The position numbers and the translations under genes are program-made. Below the pieces are notes generated by a model. That model made no database searches. It worked only from the letters and a program-made list of their open reading frames with translations, and was not told the origin of the DNA. Source: Pectinophora gossypiella (lineage: Eukaryota > Arthropoda > Insecta > Lepidoptera > Gelechiidae). From it: a stretch of DNA of 64,000 nt. Of this stretch, positions 1 through 11,086 are shown in pieces; the first letter of the stretch is position 1, and each line of letters starts with the position of its first letter. The stretch is taken from NCBI RefSeq assembly GCF_024362695.1, contig NC_065433.1, positions 1,767,613 through 1,831,612 of the forward strand, written 5' to 3'.

Positions 1-127
1 GTAGGTATGTGGATAGATAAATAATGGAAAACGGCCGTAAGTCAATTTGCATCTTTTTACTACTATTTTCCTATGTTTTGTGTACAGTCGGGTGCCTGCA
101 ATGTGGGATATATATAAACGCTATCTT
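1..127. other. Left edge, nothing recognised
   Basis: AT-rich sequence before the first repeat. No gene or family seen. Confidence 0.5.
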
Positions 128-618
128 CTAAATATATAAAAGGAGAAACTGACTGACTGACATATCAACGCACAGCCTAAACAGCTAAACGTTTTTTAGC
201 TAAAATTTGGAAGGGACGTAGATTAGGTACCGTAGAGGTGCACTAAGAAAGGAATTTCCGAAATTCCCACGGGAACGGGAATTAGCGGGAAAATCATTTT
301 GTATGAAAAATCTAAACCGCTTAAGTTAGACGCTTGAAATTTGGCATGCCGGTACCTTAGTAAACGTAAAACTTAGTTGCAACAGGACATTGCCAAATAT
401 CCACGGAAACGGGAGTTAGCGGGAAAAAACATTTGTATCCAAAAATCTTAACCGCTTAAGATAGATGTTTTCAATCTAGCATGCATGCATACCTTAGTAA
501 ATATAAAGTTTAATTATGGCTGTAATTAAATTAAGCATTTCTTAACCTTTCTCCCACACACACAAATATCTCTCTTTTATAACACGCCACGCGGACGAAG
601 TCGCGGGCAAAAGCTAGT
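128..618 (-). mobile_element. CCCGCGACTTCGTCCGCG-end repeat, long copy
   Basis: Minus orientation: right end GACGAAGTCGCGGGCAAAAG CTAGT, left end AGGAGAAACTGACTGACTGA. The middle is duplicated within the copy (GGGAATTAGCGGGAAAATCA versus GGGAGTTAGCGGGAAAAAAC). This end motif is widespread in moth genomes; class (Helitron-like or other) not settled here. Confidence 0.78.
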
Positions 619-1324
619 GTACGTATACATATATGTTATGTAGTGTGCATTATGCATGTTCGAGTGAGTCTGTCTTTTCAATAATACCAAACAAAACTTT
701 GTCCACGCAAAAACAGGTACCTATATAGTCACTAAATAATAAGAACTAGATAGTATATTTACGTAGCATATTTACGGTCTATTCCTGTTCTGAAGTCTAG
801 ACGCATCAACTATTAATTATGTAATATTAGCGAAAAAAAAAGAATAATTAGCTGATCTTTATTGCTTTATCTAGTATTACCAGTTTAACTTCAAAAGGTC
901 GTCGCCGCAGAGGATTTTAAATACAGAATTCGACAATAAAACTATAAAATGAATAAATGTCAAAATAAGAATTAAAAATGAGATACTAAGATATGAAATT
1001 ACCTTATGAAAATCAATGTACGTATGTAGCGACATAATTGTTTTAAACAGGGGGTCTAAAAAGGATTGAAGAAATTCATCAAACGAGCAATATTGCAATT
1101 GAACATTTGCACGTATAAAAGTAAATGCGCACACGTCTTGACAGACAGACGGACAAGAAAATGAAATTTAAATTAGGAAGTGTCTGCAGGAATCAGGATC
1201 AGTAGGTACTTTATTCTATGTTTTATAATAGTACTTCTCATATTATTCTTAGTTTGCGAGAATATTACACCAAAATAACGCAATAATTCTATTTCTAAAT
1301 AATATTCTTCTAAAGTTTTATTGT
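619..1324. other. Intronic sequence, nothing recognised
   Basis: AT-rich with only chance short frames. No repeat shared with the rest of the window. Confidence 0.5.
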
Positions 1325-1458
1325 AAAAGTCCATAAACCGTTTGTCCCGCATTAACATAGGTACGTAAAAGTCCACAACCGTAGGTACGTAAAAGTCCGT
1401 AACATAGGTACGTAAAAGTCCATAAACCGTTTGTTCCGGATTAACATAAGTACGTAAA
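1325..1458. repeat. Minisatellite of GTACGTAAAAGTCC units
   Basis: Four imperfect tandem units (about 42, 24, 23 and 42 bp), each containing TACGTAAA(A/G)G and most with AAAAGTCCATAAACCGTTTG. Confidence 0.8.
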
Positions 1459-1697
1459 GGTTTCTCCTCACGGCTGTAACAGGTAGAAAACTAGAAAATG
1501 TTATTTTTATTAAGTGTATTTGCGGCACACCTCGCTTTCAAAATGTTCAACTTAATGCATTGAGTTTGAACATAAAAGCGCCGTATTCTAGGATGAACTC
1601 CCGTCTAAGCTATTTAGTGTGTCCCTTACTACACATAATTTCTAAACTTTGGGTAGTTTACTAAAAAGAAATATATTCTGCTTGGTAGGTCCTAAAC

Positions 1698-1957
1698 ATA
1701 AACATAAATAGCCTATATACGTCCCACTGCTCGGCACAGGCATCCTCTTAATCAACCGGAGGGGTTATGGAGCATACTCCACCACGCTGCTCCACTGCGG
1801 GTTGGTGGAGGTATTTTTACGGCTAATAGCCGGGACCCACAGCTCAACGTGCCCTCCGAAGCACGGAATCAACTTATTTTTTCAGACAATCAGGTGATTC
1901 AAGCCTGTAAAGTCCTTACCAAACAAAGGACAGTCTCACAAAGTGATAGCGGTAGGT
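1698..1957 (-). mobile_element. SINE-A, head missing, minus orientation
   Basis: Contains the tail (AAATAGCCTATATACGTCCC), the CAATCAACCGGAGGG segment and the CTCCGAAGCACGGAATCA body. The tRNA-like head is absent; N-family sequence follows at once. Confidence 0.82.
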
Positions 1958-2611
1958 TAATACTTCGTATAGAACGGTAACTCCAACGGTGTCCCATTCC
2001 ATACAAAAATCTCTTGTTAAGGCTAAGTGCAAGCAATACATTGTCCGCGCACTCTCCCCTTTACACCTTAGTGACTTACGGTCTTTTAAGACTAAAGCAC
2101 GACCCAGAAGGGGCGAGGTCCTGGCCCGATACGAAATAAATAAATAAAAAATAAAAAGTAAAAATTGTTTATTTTCAGATAATTACAAATCCATAGATTG
2201 TTAGTAAAAAAAAATGCTTAAGAAATGCTGCCGGGCGAAGTGTTACCGTTCTATACGTAGTAACTTTCTTTAGTCTATGACGACGTAAGTACTTAGTAAT
2301 TAAAAAAAAATTCGAATAAAACGATTCAGAAGGTAGCACTAAATGGAGCGGGTAGAAACACACCTCCAAGCTTGGTGGTAAACTTAATTCCACTACAATA
2401 GGAAACCAGTGAATGGCTGCGTTGAAAGTTTTCCTTGGCTACAAATAAACTAGAAATAAACTAAAACGAAGTTTTCTCTTCAGTGGAAATGTTATACAAA
2501 GTGCACGGAACTTAATAAAATCCTAGTTTGTTTAAGGCGAGGTATTCTAATAAGGCCGTGTTTGTGAGTTTTCCAAAACTATCTCAGACATAAACAACGA
2601 AACAATTTCAA

Positions 2612-2725
2612 TTTCGTGTATGAAACGATTGATGAATGTGGAGGAAGCAAGAGAAGGGTGTCACTATCGAAGCAAATGGAATTCCATAGTCTGCTTACCC
2701 TGGTGGGAAATAGGCGTGATTATCT
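2612..2725 (+). mobile_element. LINE-H ORF-end fragment
   Basis: Plus-strand frame starting at 2620 reads MKRLMNVEEAREGCHYRSKW, the same C-terminal motif as LINE-H at 56341. No tail is left. Confidence 0.75.
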
Positions 2726-3392
2726 CAGACATAGAACTTAATGTTTTAGATTGTGAAAATAAAATAGGATCTAATATCCGTGGATCTACTCTAGTCACAG
2801 TCGCATTCAGTAACACAATGTGATAACGTCAAAAGATACCGCGCGAAGTGAAAAAACCGCGGGCGGCCCACACCTCACGCCCTGAAATTATAGTTTTCGT
2901 TGATGACAAATGCGCAAATGTAATGCTACTACTGTTATGTTGAAAGTGTTTTTTATGTTGAAACACGGAATAGAAGAAAGTTTGGTAGTGAGCGCAAAAC
3001 GCGCGCCATACAAGTATGAGCAAATGGTTCACACTTCAATTTGTCCGCAAACTTTGCGGCGCACGGAACTCCGTGATAGTACTTGCAGGGCAAAAAATAA
3101 TATATGAACTATGATGCAAGGAGATCACTCCTTATCACAGGAAAGCTAAAAACCTTGGCTATTTATCAAAAAAATTGCAGCCTATTACATAAAATATTCA
3201 TTGCCGGTAATGTGGCTATGGAATTTGAGAAGCAGTAGAACTATCGTAGTTTGCAGGAGTAGTAAATGAGAGTAGGGTTGAACCGGCGACAGCGGTTCTC
3301 GTTCAAAGTGCGCGTTAGGGTCTTTCCAACCTCTTTCTTCTTTTTTAGCCATTGCGGCTCACGCAAGCTGCTCGGCGTGAAGGGTCCATATC

Positions 3393-3912
3393 AGTTAGCG
3401 TCAGAACCCCTGGACCAAGTGCGATATTTTATATTTGGAAACTATCAAAGTTCAATCATTATCATCAGCCCATTAACGTCCCCACTGCTGGGGCACGGGC
3501 CTTCCCTATGGATGGGTAGGGAGATCGGGTCTTAAACCATCACGCGGGCCCAGTGCGGATTGATGGTTATTAACGACTGCTAATGCAGCGGGGACCAACG
3601 GCTTAACGTGCCATCCGAAGCACGGAGGAGCTCGAGATGAAATTTTTTTTATTTTGTGGTCACCCATCCAATAACCGGCCTTTGCGAAAGTTGCTTTACT
3701 TCAACAATCGCAGACCGAGCGCGTTAACCGCTGCGCCACCGAGCTCAAAGTTCAATACCTTTATGATACTATTTGGTTCCTACATTAAATTAGCTAGTAC
3801 CTCAACAAACAGTGAAAAACATTATAAAGAAAGTGGCCAGACATTCTGACGTCAGGTTGATAGTCTCCAAACATAAAATATCGCACTTGGTCCAGGGGTT
3901 CTGACGCTAACT
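3393..3912. mobile_element. Foldback MITE with 55-bp arms, split by a SINE-C
   Basis: Arms 3393-3447 and 3857-3912 start AGTTAGCGTCAGAACCCCTG and match almost completely. Without the inserted SINE-C the element would be about 220 bp. No target duplication is evident at the outer ends. Confidence 0.85.
3457..3745 (-). mobile_element. SINE-C, full-length, minus orientation, with 11-bp target duplication
   Basis: Minus-strand head GAGCTCGGTGGCGCAGCGGT, AAGCAACTTTCGCAAAGGCC, an A run, CTCGAGCTCCTCCGTGC and a tail CCCAGCAGTGGGGACGTTAA ending in GATGAT-type repeats. CAAAGTTCAAT occurs on both sides (3446-3456, 3746-3756). It interrupts a foldback MITE. Confidence 0.92.
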
Positions 3913-4147
3913 CCATAGCAATCGGAAGTAATTGAAGCAAACTCTACAGCTTTATCGTTCTATCTTATCAAGTGCGGTGCATGGATAATGCGGATCGTGA
4001 CGGTGTTACTGATTGGCAATGCGTTCATTACCGGTTCATTATTATTCTTGATGGTGACCATACTCCTCGCATATCATGCATTGTGATGACACCGAAAATC
4101 AAAGAATATGACGCTTATGCAATTCAAAATTCTAAAATTCAAAATCA

Positions 4148-4727
4148 TTCTTCTTCTTATCGTGTGGTTTGTGAGGTGGAATACCAGCTTCCGCAACCCT
4201 GGTGTCAGGGCTATGACCGAGCCGCCAAAGGCCCCTGACATGGCTCATGTAACGATTACTCACTTACATTAGTAAATAGTGCTTCTATGCTGTTCTGGGA
4301 GCAAATAAAAAACATAGAACACGTTCAGCTGCTTGTCTTCCCGGGCATGTCGTAAAAACCGACAGAGGGATTGCGTCCTCTAACATGATGGACTAATGTT
4401 ATGGGCGATAGGCTGATCCCTTATCACCATAAGGTTCATCATATCCATCTTAGGACTTCGTCTCAACAGTGGCTGCAAGTTGTCTTTGATTACTTGTGGC
4501 TCTGCCCACCCCATTTGGGATTACGGGCGTGAGTTTATGTATGTATGTATGTATCAGTAAATAGTAACCGAGAGCAACGGCCTAACGTGCCTTTCGAAGC
4601 ACGGATCATCTTACTTTTTGGACAATCAGGTGATCCTGTAATGTTCCTAACCAAACTAGGGATCACAAAGTGATTTTAGTGACATGTCCCCACCTGGATT
4701 CAAACCCGAGGCCTCCGGATCGTGAGC
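4148..4727 (-). mobile_element. SINE-B, minus orientation, split by an F element
   Basis: Outer parts are 4148-4280 and 4556-4727. They join into SINE-B: the GGTGTCAGGG/GCCGCCAAAGGCCCCTGACA tail, CGAAGCACGGATCATCTTAC body, and a tRNA-like head with GGATTCAAACCC. The F element at 4281-4555 is flanked by AGTAAATAGT twice. Directly right of it, 4728-4770, is the tail of another SINE-B in plus orientation. Confidence 0.85.
4281..4555 (+). mobile_element. F element (retroposon), full-length, plus orientation
   Basis: Contains CTGCTTGTCTTCCCGGGCAT, GTGGCTGCAAGTTGTCTTTG, CCCACCCCATTTGGGATTAC and a (GTAT)n tail. The AGTAAATAGT duplication (4271-4280, 4556-4565) proves insertion into a SINE-B. No tRNA-like head is obvious. 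Confidence 0.88.
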
Positions 4728-4970
4728 TCAATAATAACCCTGACACCAGGGTTGATGAGGCCGGTTGAATTTATTGATTTTACGTTATTTCGCACGCAAG
4801 GCGTTAGCGCTGGAGAGAAGGAATGGCTAGAAACTCTATTGCAACAGATTCGATATCCCAGTACTTTGTTATGTACGTACACCATTCAATTTATCAAAGT
4901 TCCAACCAGTGATGTGCCGTTCCCAGAAATCTTCCCAAAGTGGGAATGTTCCTGATGTTTTTTTTATTGA

Positions 4971-5370
4971 TTTTTTTAGGTTTTGGTTTTCCCCGAAGGG
5001 TAAGGCAAAGGGAACTATGCCCATACAGCCATGTCTTACGTATTTTTTTTCTTGATGATTAATGAAATGATGAAAGGTGATGATGATGAAACCTAAGCCC
5101 CCACCCTCGGAGTAGACTCCTACTCCGAACCCCAAACGAATTAACTCGAAAGTCCGCATAAACTTTCGAGTTATGAAGCGGCTTCTTGACACGAAGCGAA
5201 AATAGGCAAATACACTTTGTTTATTGAATACTCCAATATAATAACACTCGCGAATGTCTTCCGACTAACTTAATGCGATCATCAACCACAAAACACCACT
5301 TCGTATTAATTATTTAGATTATTCAATGAAGAAAGCAACTGTCCCGTTCCCGTTTCCCGTCAAAAAGCCC
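4971..5370 (-). mobile_element. J retroposon, full-length, with 11-bp target duplication
   Basis: About 400 bp. The minus-strand 5' end starts GGGCTTTTTGACGGGAAACG and the 3' end is CTTCGGGGAAAACCAAAACC plus an A-rich tail. TTTTTTATTGA is duplicated (4960-4970, 5371-5381). The RNA would contain two hairpins: AACTCGAAAG/CTTTCGAGTT and CGGAGTAG/CTACTCCG. A minus-strand frame of about 70 codons (ITRKFMRTFELIRLGFGVGV...) stays open in four of five copies. No A/B-box pair is seen. Confidence 0.88.
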
Positions 5371-5545
5371 TTTTTTATTGAATAGTTAAGTTCCTGTTGT
5401 AAAAACTCATTAATAGTAAGGACACTGGCCGCTTCTTATTTCAAATTGTTCTTCAAGTTTAAATATACTTTATTCCACCAAAATAAAAGAAAATAGTTAC
5501 CAAAGAGACTTAACTAGGTAAATGGCAATTCTTATCGCTGCTTTT

Positions 5546-5942
5546 GACTTTTTGGCGGGAACGGGACAGTTGCTTTCTTCATTAAATAATCTAAATAATT
5601 AATACGAAGTGGTGTTTTGTGGTTAATGATCGCATTAAGTTAGTCGGAAAACATTCGCGATAGTGTTATTATATTGGATTCAATGACCAAAGTGTACCTA
5701 TCTATTTTCGCTTCGTGCCAACAAGCCGCTTTATAACTCGAAAGTTTATGCGAACTTTTTGAGCTCTATCGTTTGGGGTTCGGAGTAGGAGTCTGCTCCG
5801 AGGGGGCTTAGGTTTCATCATTCATCGTCATCACTTTTCATTATTTCATTAATCATCATCATGAAAAAAAATACATATGCGTATACGTATGGGCATAGTT
5901 CTCTTTGCCTTGCCCTTCGGGGAAAACCAAAACAAAAAAAAA
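5546..5942 (+). mobile_element. J retroposon, older copy, plus orientation, with 13-bp target duplication
   Basis: An inverted neighbour of the copy at 4971 and clearly more diverged. TATCGCTGCTTTT is duplicated (5533-5545, 5943-5955). The 70-codon frame seen in the others is broken here. Confidence 0.86.
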
Positions 5943-6256
5943 TATCGCTGCTTTTTTTGTTTTTTCTTGTACTCTGATCCTATCCGCTTCTGAGCTTTTT
6001 TTAAATATTTTTTTGCCTTTTACTGCCGGGAAGTTCCCAATGTGAAAGAGGACGGTACATCACTAGTTGCAACACTTGGAACAGAGTTCAACTCACAAGT
6101 GTTTCTGTGAATAGTTTATCAAACCTGTCTACTAACTGTTCCTGGACAAATAATGTACTAGAAGTCCGCACTAACTAGGGTCTGATGTTGTATCACAAGA
6201 TGCGTCTGCAATGAAACTGCAAACAGGGAGTTCTCTCGAGTTTACCCACTTCCATA

Positions 6257-6693
6257 CTAATATTATAAATGCGAAAGTGTATGTGTGTGTCTGTTTGTTT
6301 GTCCTTTTAAGGCAAAACGGAGTGACGAATTGACGTGATTTTTTTAGTGGAGATAGTTGTAGTGACGGAGAGTGACATAGGCTATTTTTGTTTCTTTCTA
6401 ACCCATTTCCCTAAAATGGGGGCTGAAAGTTTCTATTGAGCATTCCGCAATTTTCAAGGTAGAAAGCTAAAAATTGGCATGCGAACTACTAAATATTGGA
6501 CTGATTGTGACTAACAAAAAAATCGTGCATCATTTATTTTGGAAATCTGTCCGCAACCCCTGAAAGAGGGGGTGAAATTTTATATAAGACTTTTCGCAGT
6601 TTTCAAAGTAAGAAGCTAAAATGGGTACATTAGGAAAGGGGAACCGTGTTACCCCGAATTTAACGCGAGCGAAGCCGCGGGCAAAAGCTAGTA
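6257..6693 (-). mobile_element. ATTATAAATGCGAAAG repeat (second GCCGCGGGC-end family)
   Basis: Left ACTAATATTATAAATGCGAA, right GCGAAGCCGCGGGCAAAAGC TAGTA. Related pieces are at 55740-55917 and 60895-60960. Confidence 0.75.
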
Positions 6694-6916
6694 CTACATA
6701 AACTCAGAATTTTGAATTCAATGTAAACTACTTCGTGTACTCCTTACTCAAGTTCCCGCCAACAACAGCTGTAAGACAGAATTGTCAGGCAGACATTGCT
6801 CGCGACCTTAACCACTATCGGGGTGAGCAGCGGATTGTTCTTCAACCAAACTTCCATGTCAACAGAGGACATCTTGCGTCCTACTTGCTACTGGAGTCCT
6901 AAGGTGAAAAAATGTA

Positions 6917-7300
6917 TCTAGTCATCATTATCTCCCTAGCAGTGTCCCGTTTTTCACAGGGTCCGCTTACCTAACCTGAAGATTTGACAGGTCCGGTTTT
7001 TTTACAGAAGCGACTGCCTGTCTGACCTTTCAACCCGCGAAGGGAAAACCAGCCCGATACAGGTTAGGTCACACACCTCCGAAAATGCATTTCTCAGGAA
7101 TGTGGGTTTCCTAACGATGTTTTCCTTCACCGCTGAGCACGTGATAATTATTTATGATCCAAACAATTTTTTTTAAATGATCCAGACATGAATTGGAAAA
7201 CAAATTCGACAATCGTTGGTTTAGGCCTGTGCTGGATTCGAACCTGCGACTTCAAAATGAGAGGCAAGCGTTCTATCAACTGGGCTACCACGGCTCGAAA
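6917..7300 (-). mobile_element. SINE-E, full-length, minus orientation
   Basis: The head (7232-7300) on the minus strand reads CGAGCCGTGGTAGCCCAGTT and has B box GGTTCGAATCC. The body has ACATCGTTAGGAAACCCACA, GGGTTGAAAGGTCAGACAGG and GACCTGTCAAATCTTCAGGT. The tail ends AGGGAGATAATGATGACTA. Confidence 0.85.
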
Positions 7301-7419
7301 AAATGTATTAAAAATGACGTCAGATGACACCTGCTATCAACTTGTTTCAGGAGTAAGACGAAAAATTCTCTTTTGTAAACAATAAATTCGAATCCTCGTT
7401 GGAAATTAATAATATCACA

Positions 7420-7500
7420 AAAATGCTTTGTGGTTCCTAGTTTGGTTAGGACATTACAGGCTGTTCACTCGATTGACATAATGTACTTTAGGTCACTAAA
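7420..7500 (+). mobile_element. SINE-B middle fragment
   Basis: TTTGTGGTTCCTAGTTTGGT followed by TAGGACATTACAGGCTG matches the SINE-B body. Confidence 0.6.
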
Positions 7501-7830
7501 AAACTGATATGTATTGACTGATATCCTATCACCAAATTCATTTATCATTCCCATCTTAGGACTGGTCGTAAATGTTTTCCAAAATGATGGTCTGTCTTTG
7601 GGAAATGGCGTTAATTTAAACCGGCGACCATGCATGAAGATTCAGATGAGAGTGTAGGCAGCGAAAGTGGTATTAGAATCGTACTAAGTGATCCGTGGGC
7701 TCTGCCTACTAGGCGTGATCTCAAAAATCAAATCAAATCTAAAAATCAAATCATTTATTCGCATAGGATTCATGGTTTTGTAAAACAGTTGAATTCATGT
7801 TGAGTTGAGCTCATGTATACGTATATATGT

Positions 7831-8184
7831 TAGGGAATGCCGATCTCTCGATCTCGCCTAATTTTTCGGGATCAATCCCGAAGCATAATATGACGAGATC
7901 TCGTTTGAGATTGACGGGATTAGGCGAATCTCCTTGAGTTATACTTTTTGTTTTGATTATGCTGATTTCCAAAGAAAACTTAATTATTTAATTAGTAATA
8001 TTGAGATATTTGTTTTTGTTTTCTTTCAAAAAATATTTTGTTTTAATTAACCTTACTATCACAAACAAGCAGTCTTCATCGTTTTCAGTCATCAAAAAAG
8101 AAAATCTTGGGATCGCGCGGGATTGATATTTCCAATCCTGCGGATCCCGAATTTGCGATCTCAAGTCGGGATTGCATTCCCTAA
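7831..8184. mobile_element. R MITE, full-length
   Basis: Inverted ends TTAGGGAATGC / GCATTCCCTAA, with many CCCGxxxTCGGGA-like modules and an AT-rich core. About 354 bp. Confidence 0.8.
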
Positions 8185-8309
8185 TATATGTACTTCGAAA
8201 CGAATAAAGTCAACAATGAATCCACACACAGTTTTCATATCTGTCATCAAACTAAAACTAATTAACGCACGGAATGCAATATACGGGAACACTTGACAAA
8301 TTCAGGTCA

Positions 8310-8450
8310 ACAAACAATGCTTCCATATTCGGTATTGGCCACTGCTGTGGCTATCGCGGATTCGAACCTTGGCACTCTATAAACAGAGGTTGTTTTTGAT
8401 AGCCTGCAGCCATAGTGTGACCATCGTGGTGACAATACATTCATCCGTTC
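8310..8450 (-). mobile_element. tRNA-derived SINE head, family unclear
   Basis: Minus strand: CACCACGATGGTCACACTAT, GCTATCAAAAACAACCTCTG, B box GGTTCGAATCC, then CGATAGCCACAGCAGTGGCC. Looks like another SINE head; no close full copy in the window. Confidence 0.5.
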
Positions 8451-8507
8451 ACGTGCATGATTGATAAAATGTGTCAGCCTGGTCCTGTTAAACGAAAGTA
8501 CTTTGGA

Positions 8508-8695
8508 CTGTCTTTTTTTGACGTAACTTATTGTAGATTTGCCAAAGATGACGTTAACTACTTGGCTGGGCAAATGGGGAGCGCTGAAGGCTCTCACCCA
8601 TTGCCCAGTTTGGCGCGAACCTCGGCTCGGGCGTCGTCTGGGAGGAAGAATAAATAAAGGAATTAATCGACCCTAGTGGGTCGATAGCGATAAGG
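8508..8695 (+). mobile_element. M repeat
   Basis: TTTTGACGTAACTTATTGTA, GGGGAGCGCTGAAGGCTCTC and CTAGTGGGTCGATAGCGATA. Other copies at 45428 and 50985. Confidence 0.75.
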
Positions 8696-8822
8696 TTTAA
8701 GGCGTCATGTATTAAGAAAGGAACTGCTACGCTGGATAGGCAGCTATAAAAAGATCCCGTCAAGTGCGATACTTTGACTTTGCCGCTGACTATTGTCTTC
8801 ATACATCTCTTCATATTAACAT

Positions 8823-9000
8823 AATTAAAGCACATAATAACGGGTTCTTACATACACATACATAAACTCACGCCCGTAATCCCAAATGGGGTGGGCAGAG
8901 CCACAAGTAATCAAAGACAACTTGCAGCCACTGTTGATACGACAAACGATAACGGGTTCTTACCGCGTTTAAATGGGGATATGAGACTCCCGATAGTTTA
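8823..9000. mobile_element. G element arm, split by an F element
   Basis: AATTAAAGCACATAATAACG ... and CGCGTTTAAATGGGGATATG. Interrupted at 8851-8948. Confidence 0.8.
8851..8948 (-). mobile_element. F element, 5'-truncated, with 14-bp target duplication
   Basis: CATACACATACATAAACTCA tail, then CCCAAATGGGGTGGGCAGAG and CAACTTGCAGCCACTG. ATAACGGGTTCTTA is duplicated (8837-8850, 8949-8962). It interrupts a G repeat. Confidence 0.9.
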
Positions 9001-9239
9001 TTAACTGCAAAAAAGTTTGCAAAAATATATATTTTTGTGATGGACAACTACGGTTTTCGAATGTTTTCTTTGTACTGCAAAAGCGTCTTACCAAACTTCA
9101 TGATTCTAGGTCTATGAGAAGTACCCCAAGGTTTTGTCTGCAACGAATCGTTGACGAATTGTCTGCAAATAAGGCTAAAACTGGATTTTGAAGGTTGATT
9201 TATATACATGAGACCGCTTACATAAGTATTACTTTCAAT

Positions 9240-9905
9240 TTGATGTCTCCACGCGTTTATGAGAAAAAAGTTTTGACAGACAGACGAACGGGCAACAAAG
9301 TGACCTTATGCACACCCCAGACACTTCATACAATTTTTTTTTTTTTTTTTTGGTTTTCTTTCCCCGAAGGGTAAGGCAAAGGGAACTATGCCCATACAGC
9401 CATGTCTTACGTATTTTTTTTTCTTGATGATTAATGAAATGATGAAAGGTGATGATGATGAAACCTAAGCCCCCACCCTCGGAGTAGACTCCTACTCCGA
9501 ACCCCAAACGAATTAACTCGAAAGTCCGCATAAACTTTCGAGTTATGAAGTGGCTTCTTGACACGAAGCGAAAATAGGCAGATACACTTTGTTTATTGAA
9601 TACTCCAATATAATAACACTCGCGAATGTCTTCCGACTAACTTAATGCGATCATCAACCACAAAACACCACTTCGTATTAATTATTTAGATTATTCAATG
9701 AAGAAAGCAACTGTCCCGTTCCCGTTTCCCGCCAAAAAGCCACACTTCATACAAATAACCTCGTTTTACACAGACATTTCACGTTGACGTTGTCACGTCA
9801 CGTTATGACGAAGACTAAAGTAAGACAGAGGTGTAGCGTAGCTCAGCCGCTGGTGGGGAGCGGAGAGTTGCCTTTCTATACGTATTACTCCTTATTCTAT
9901 GCTAT
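9240..9905 (+). mobile_element. L repeat, split by a J retroposon
   Basis: Left part ends CACACCCCAGACACTTCATA at 9333. Right part starts 9742 and includes TCGTTTTACACAGACATTTC and GTGGGGAGCGGAGAGTTGCC. Complete comparison copies at 44402 and 49317. Confidence 0.72.
9334..9741 (-). mobile_element. J retroposon, full-length, with 13-bp target duplication
   Basis: Starts (minus) at GGCTTTTTGGCGGGAAACGG and ends in a poly(A) tail seen as T20+ at 9334. ACACTTCATACAA is duplicated (9321-9333, 9742-9754). It interrupts an L repeat. Confidence 0.9.
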
Positions 9906-10018
9906 AAATTAGAGTTCCGTTTATCTTTTTGAGGTTTCGGAACCCCAAAAACTAACGCGTTAAGCAGTGTCTTAGCCATAACCAGTCCCCGCGGCACAGT
10001 AACCGCACCGGGCACATA

Positions 10019-10119
10019 GCGTGAATTATATCGAGGGTATCGACCAATAGCGTACGACGTTTATTTGCGGAGATAGCATTCACTGCGTCTATTGGTCGGA
10101 TGCCCTCGATACAATTCGC
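10019..10119. mobile_element. T hairpin element, copy 1
   Basis: Arms GAATTATATCGAGGGTATCG.. (10019-10050) and ..ATGCCCTCGATACAATTCGC (10089-10119). A second copy is at 25136-25234. Confidence 0.75.
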
Positions 10120-10710
10120 AAAAAAGCTGCTACAAAAAACGTACCTCTTGATGGAAGTCCTACATTGGATTTGCTTGCAGTACCTTCGTCCCGGATCCGC
10201 AGTAGGCCGGCCTTGAAGAAGCGTTGGTAACTCCAGTTTAGCAAGGCGTCCGTGAATACGGGTACTTACATCCCGTAACTGTATCAGATTTAACGCAATT
10301 TATTGCCGAGTGCGTAAGTATCTATTGACCAACGGAAACACAAACAAGTGGACCACAATGCTACAATGCCTACTTGTTCGGTCAATGACCCCTGTTTCAT
10401 AAACATATTCTTGAACTTTTAAATGTCTTGAGTACCTAACCTAAATAGATGTTATACTTTGTGTGTATTCTGTACTAGCATGGAGTAAGAGAGGTATTAC
10501 ATCTATCCACCAATTTTTCGTCAATCACGACTTTTATTCAAACAAATATCGACCTTATTATTTCTGAACTGTGATCGTTATTTGTAGGGTCGTATTCTGA
10601 TTGATATATGGAATACCGTGAAAATACCACGGTAAAACCACGATCACACCATAGAGAAAATTATTGCCGACGAAGTTTAGAAAAATCTTCAAGTGGAAAG
10701 CTTATGTTAT

Positions 10711-11086
10711 ACTAGCTTTTGCCCGCGACTTCGTCCGCGTGGCGTTTATCTATATTACGCGGTTTAGACTTTTTCATACAAATGTTTTTTCCCGCTAACT
10801 CCCGTTCCCGTGGGAATTTTGCAATATCCTGTTGCAACTAAGCTTTAAGTTTACTAAGGTACCTGCATGCCAAATTTCAAGCGTCTAACTCAAGCGGTTT
10901 AGATTTTTCATACAAAAGGATTTTCCCGCTAATTCCCGTTCCCGTGGGAATTTCGGGAATTCCTGTCTTAGTGCACCTCTACGGTACCTAAGCTACGTCC
11001 CTTCCAAATTTCAAGTGCCTACTTTTAGCCGTTTAGGCTGTGCGTTGATATGTCAGTCAGTCAGTTTCTCCTTTTATATATTTAGA
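10711..11086 (+). mobile_element. CCCGCGACTTCGTCCGCG-end repeat, full copy
   Basis: ACTAGCTTTTGCCCGCGACT to TCAGTTTCTCCTTTTATATA. Same family as 128-618, opposite orientation. Confidence 0.82.

Noticed and set aside
1325..1458. CRISPR-like spaced repeats
   Set aside because: Units are directly tandem, of unequal length and degenerate, in a eukaryotic intron; no cas genes.
2175..3107. Several 65-72-codon frames on both strands
   Set aside because: Overlapping chance frames without motifs, except the LINE-H end at 2620 which is listed.
4971..5942. A transposon with 400-bp terminal inverted repeats
   Set aside because: The two inverted J copies each have their own target duplication and different ages, so they are independent insertions.
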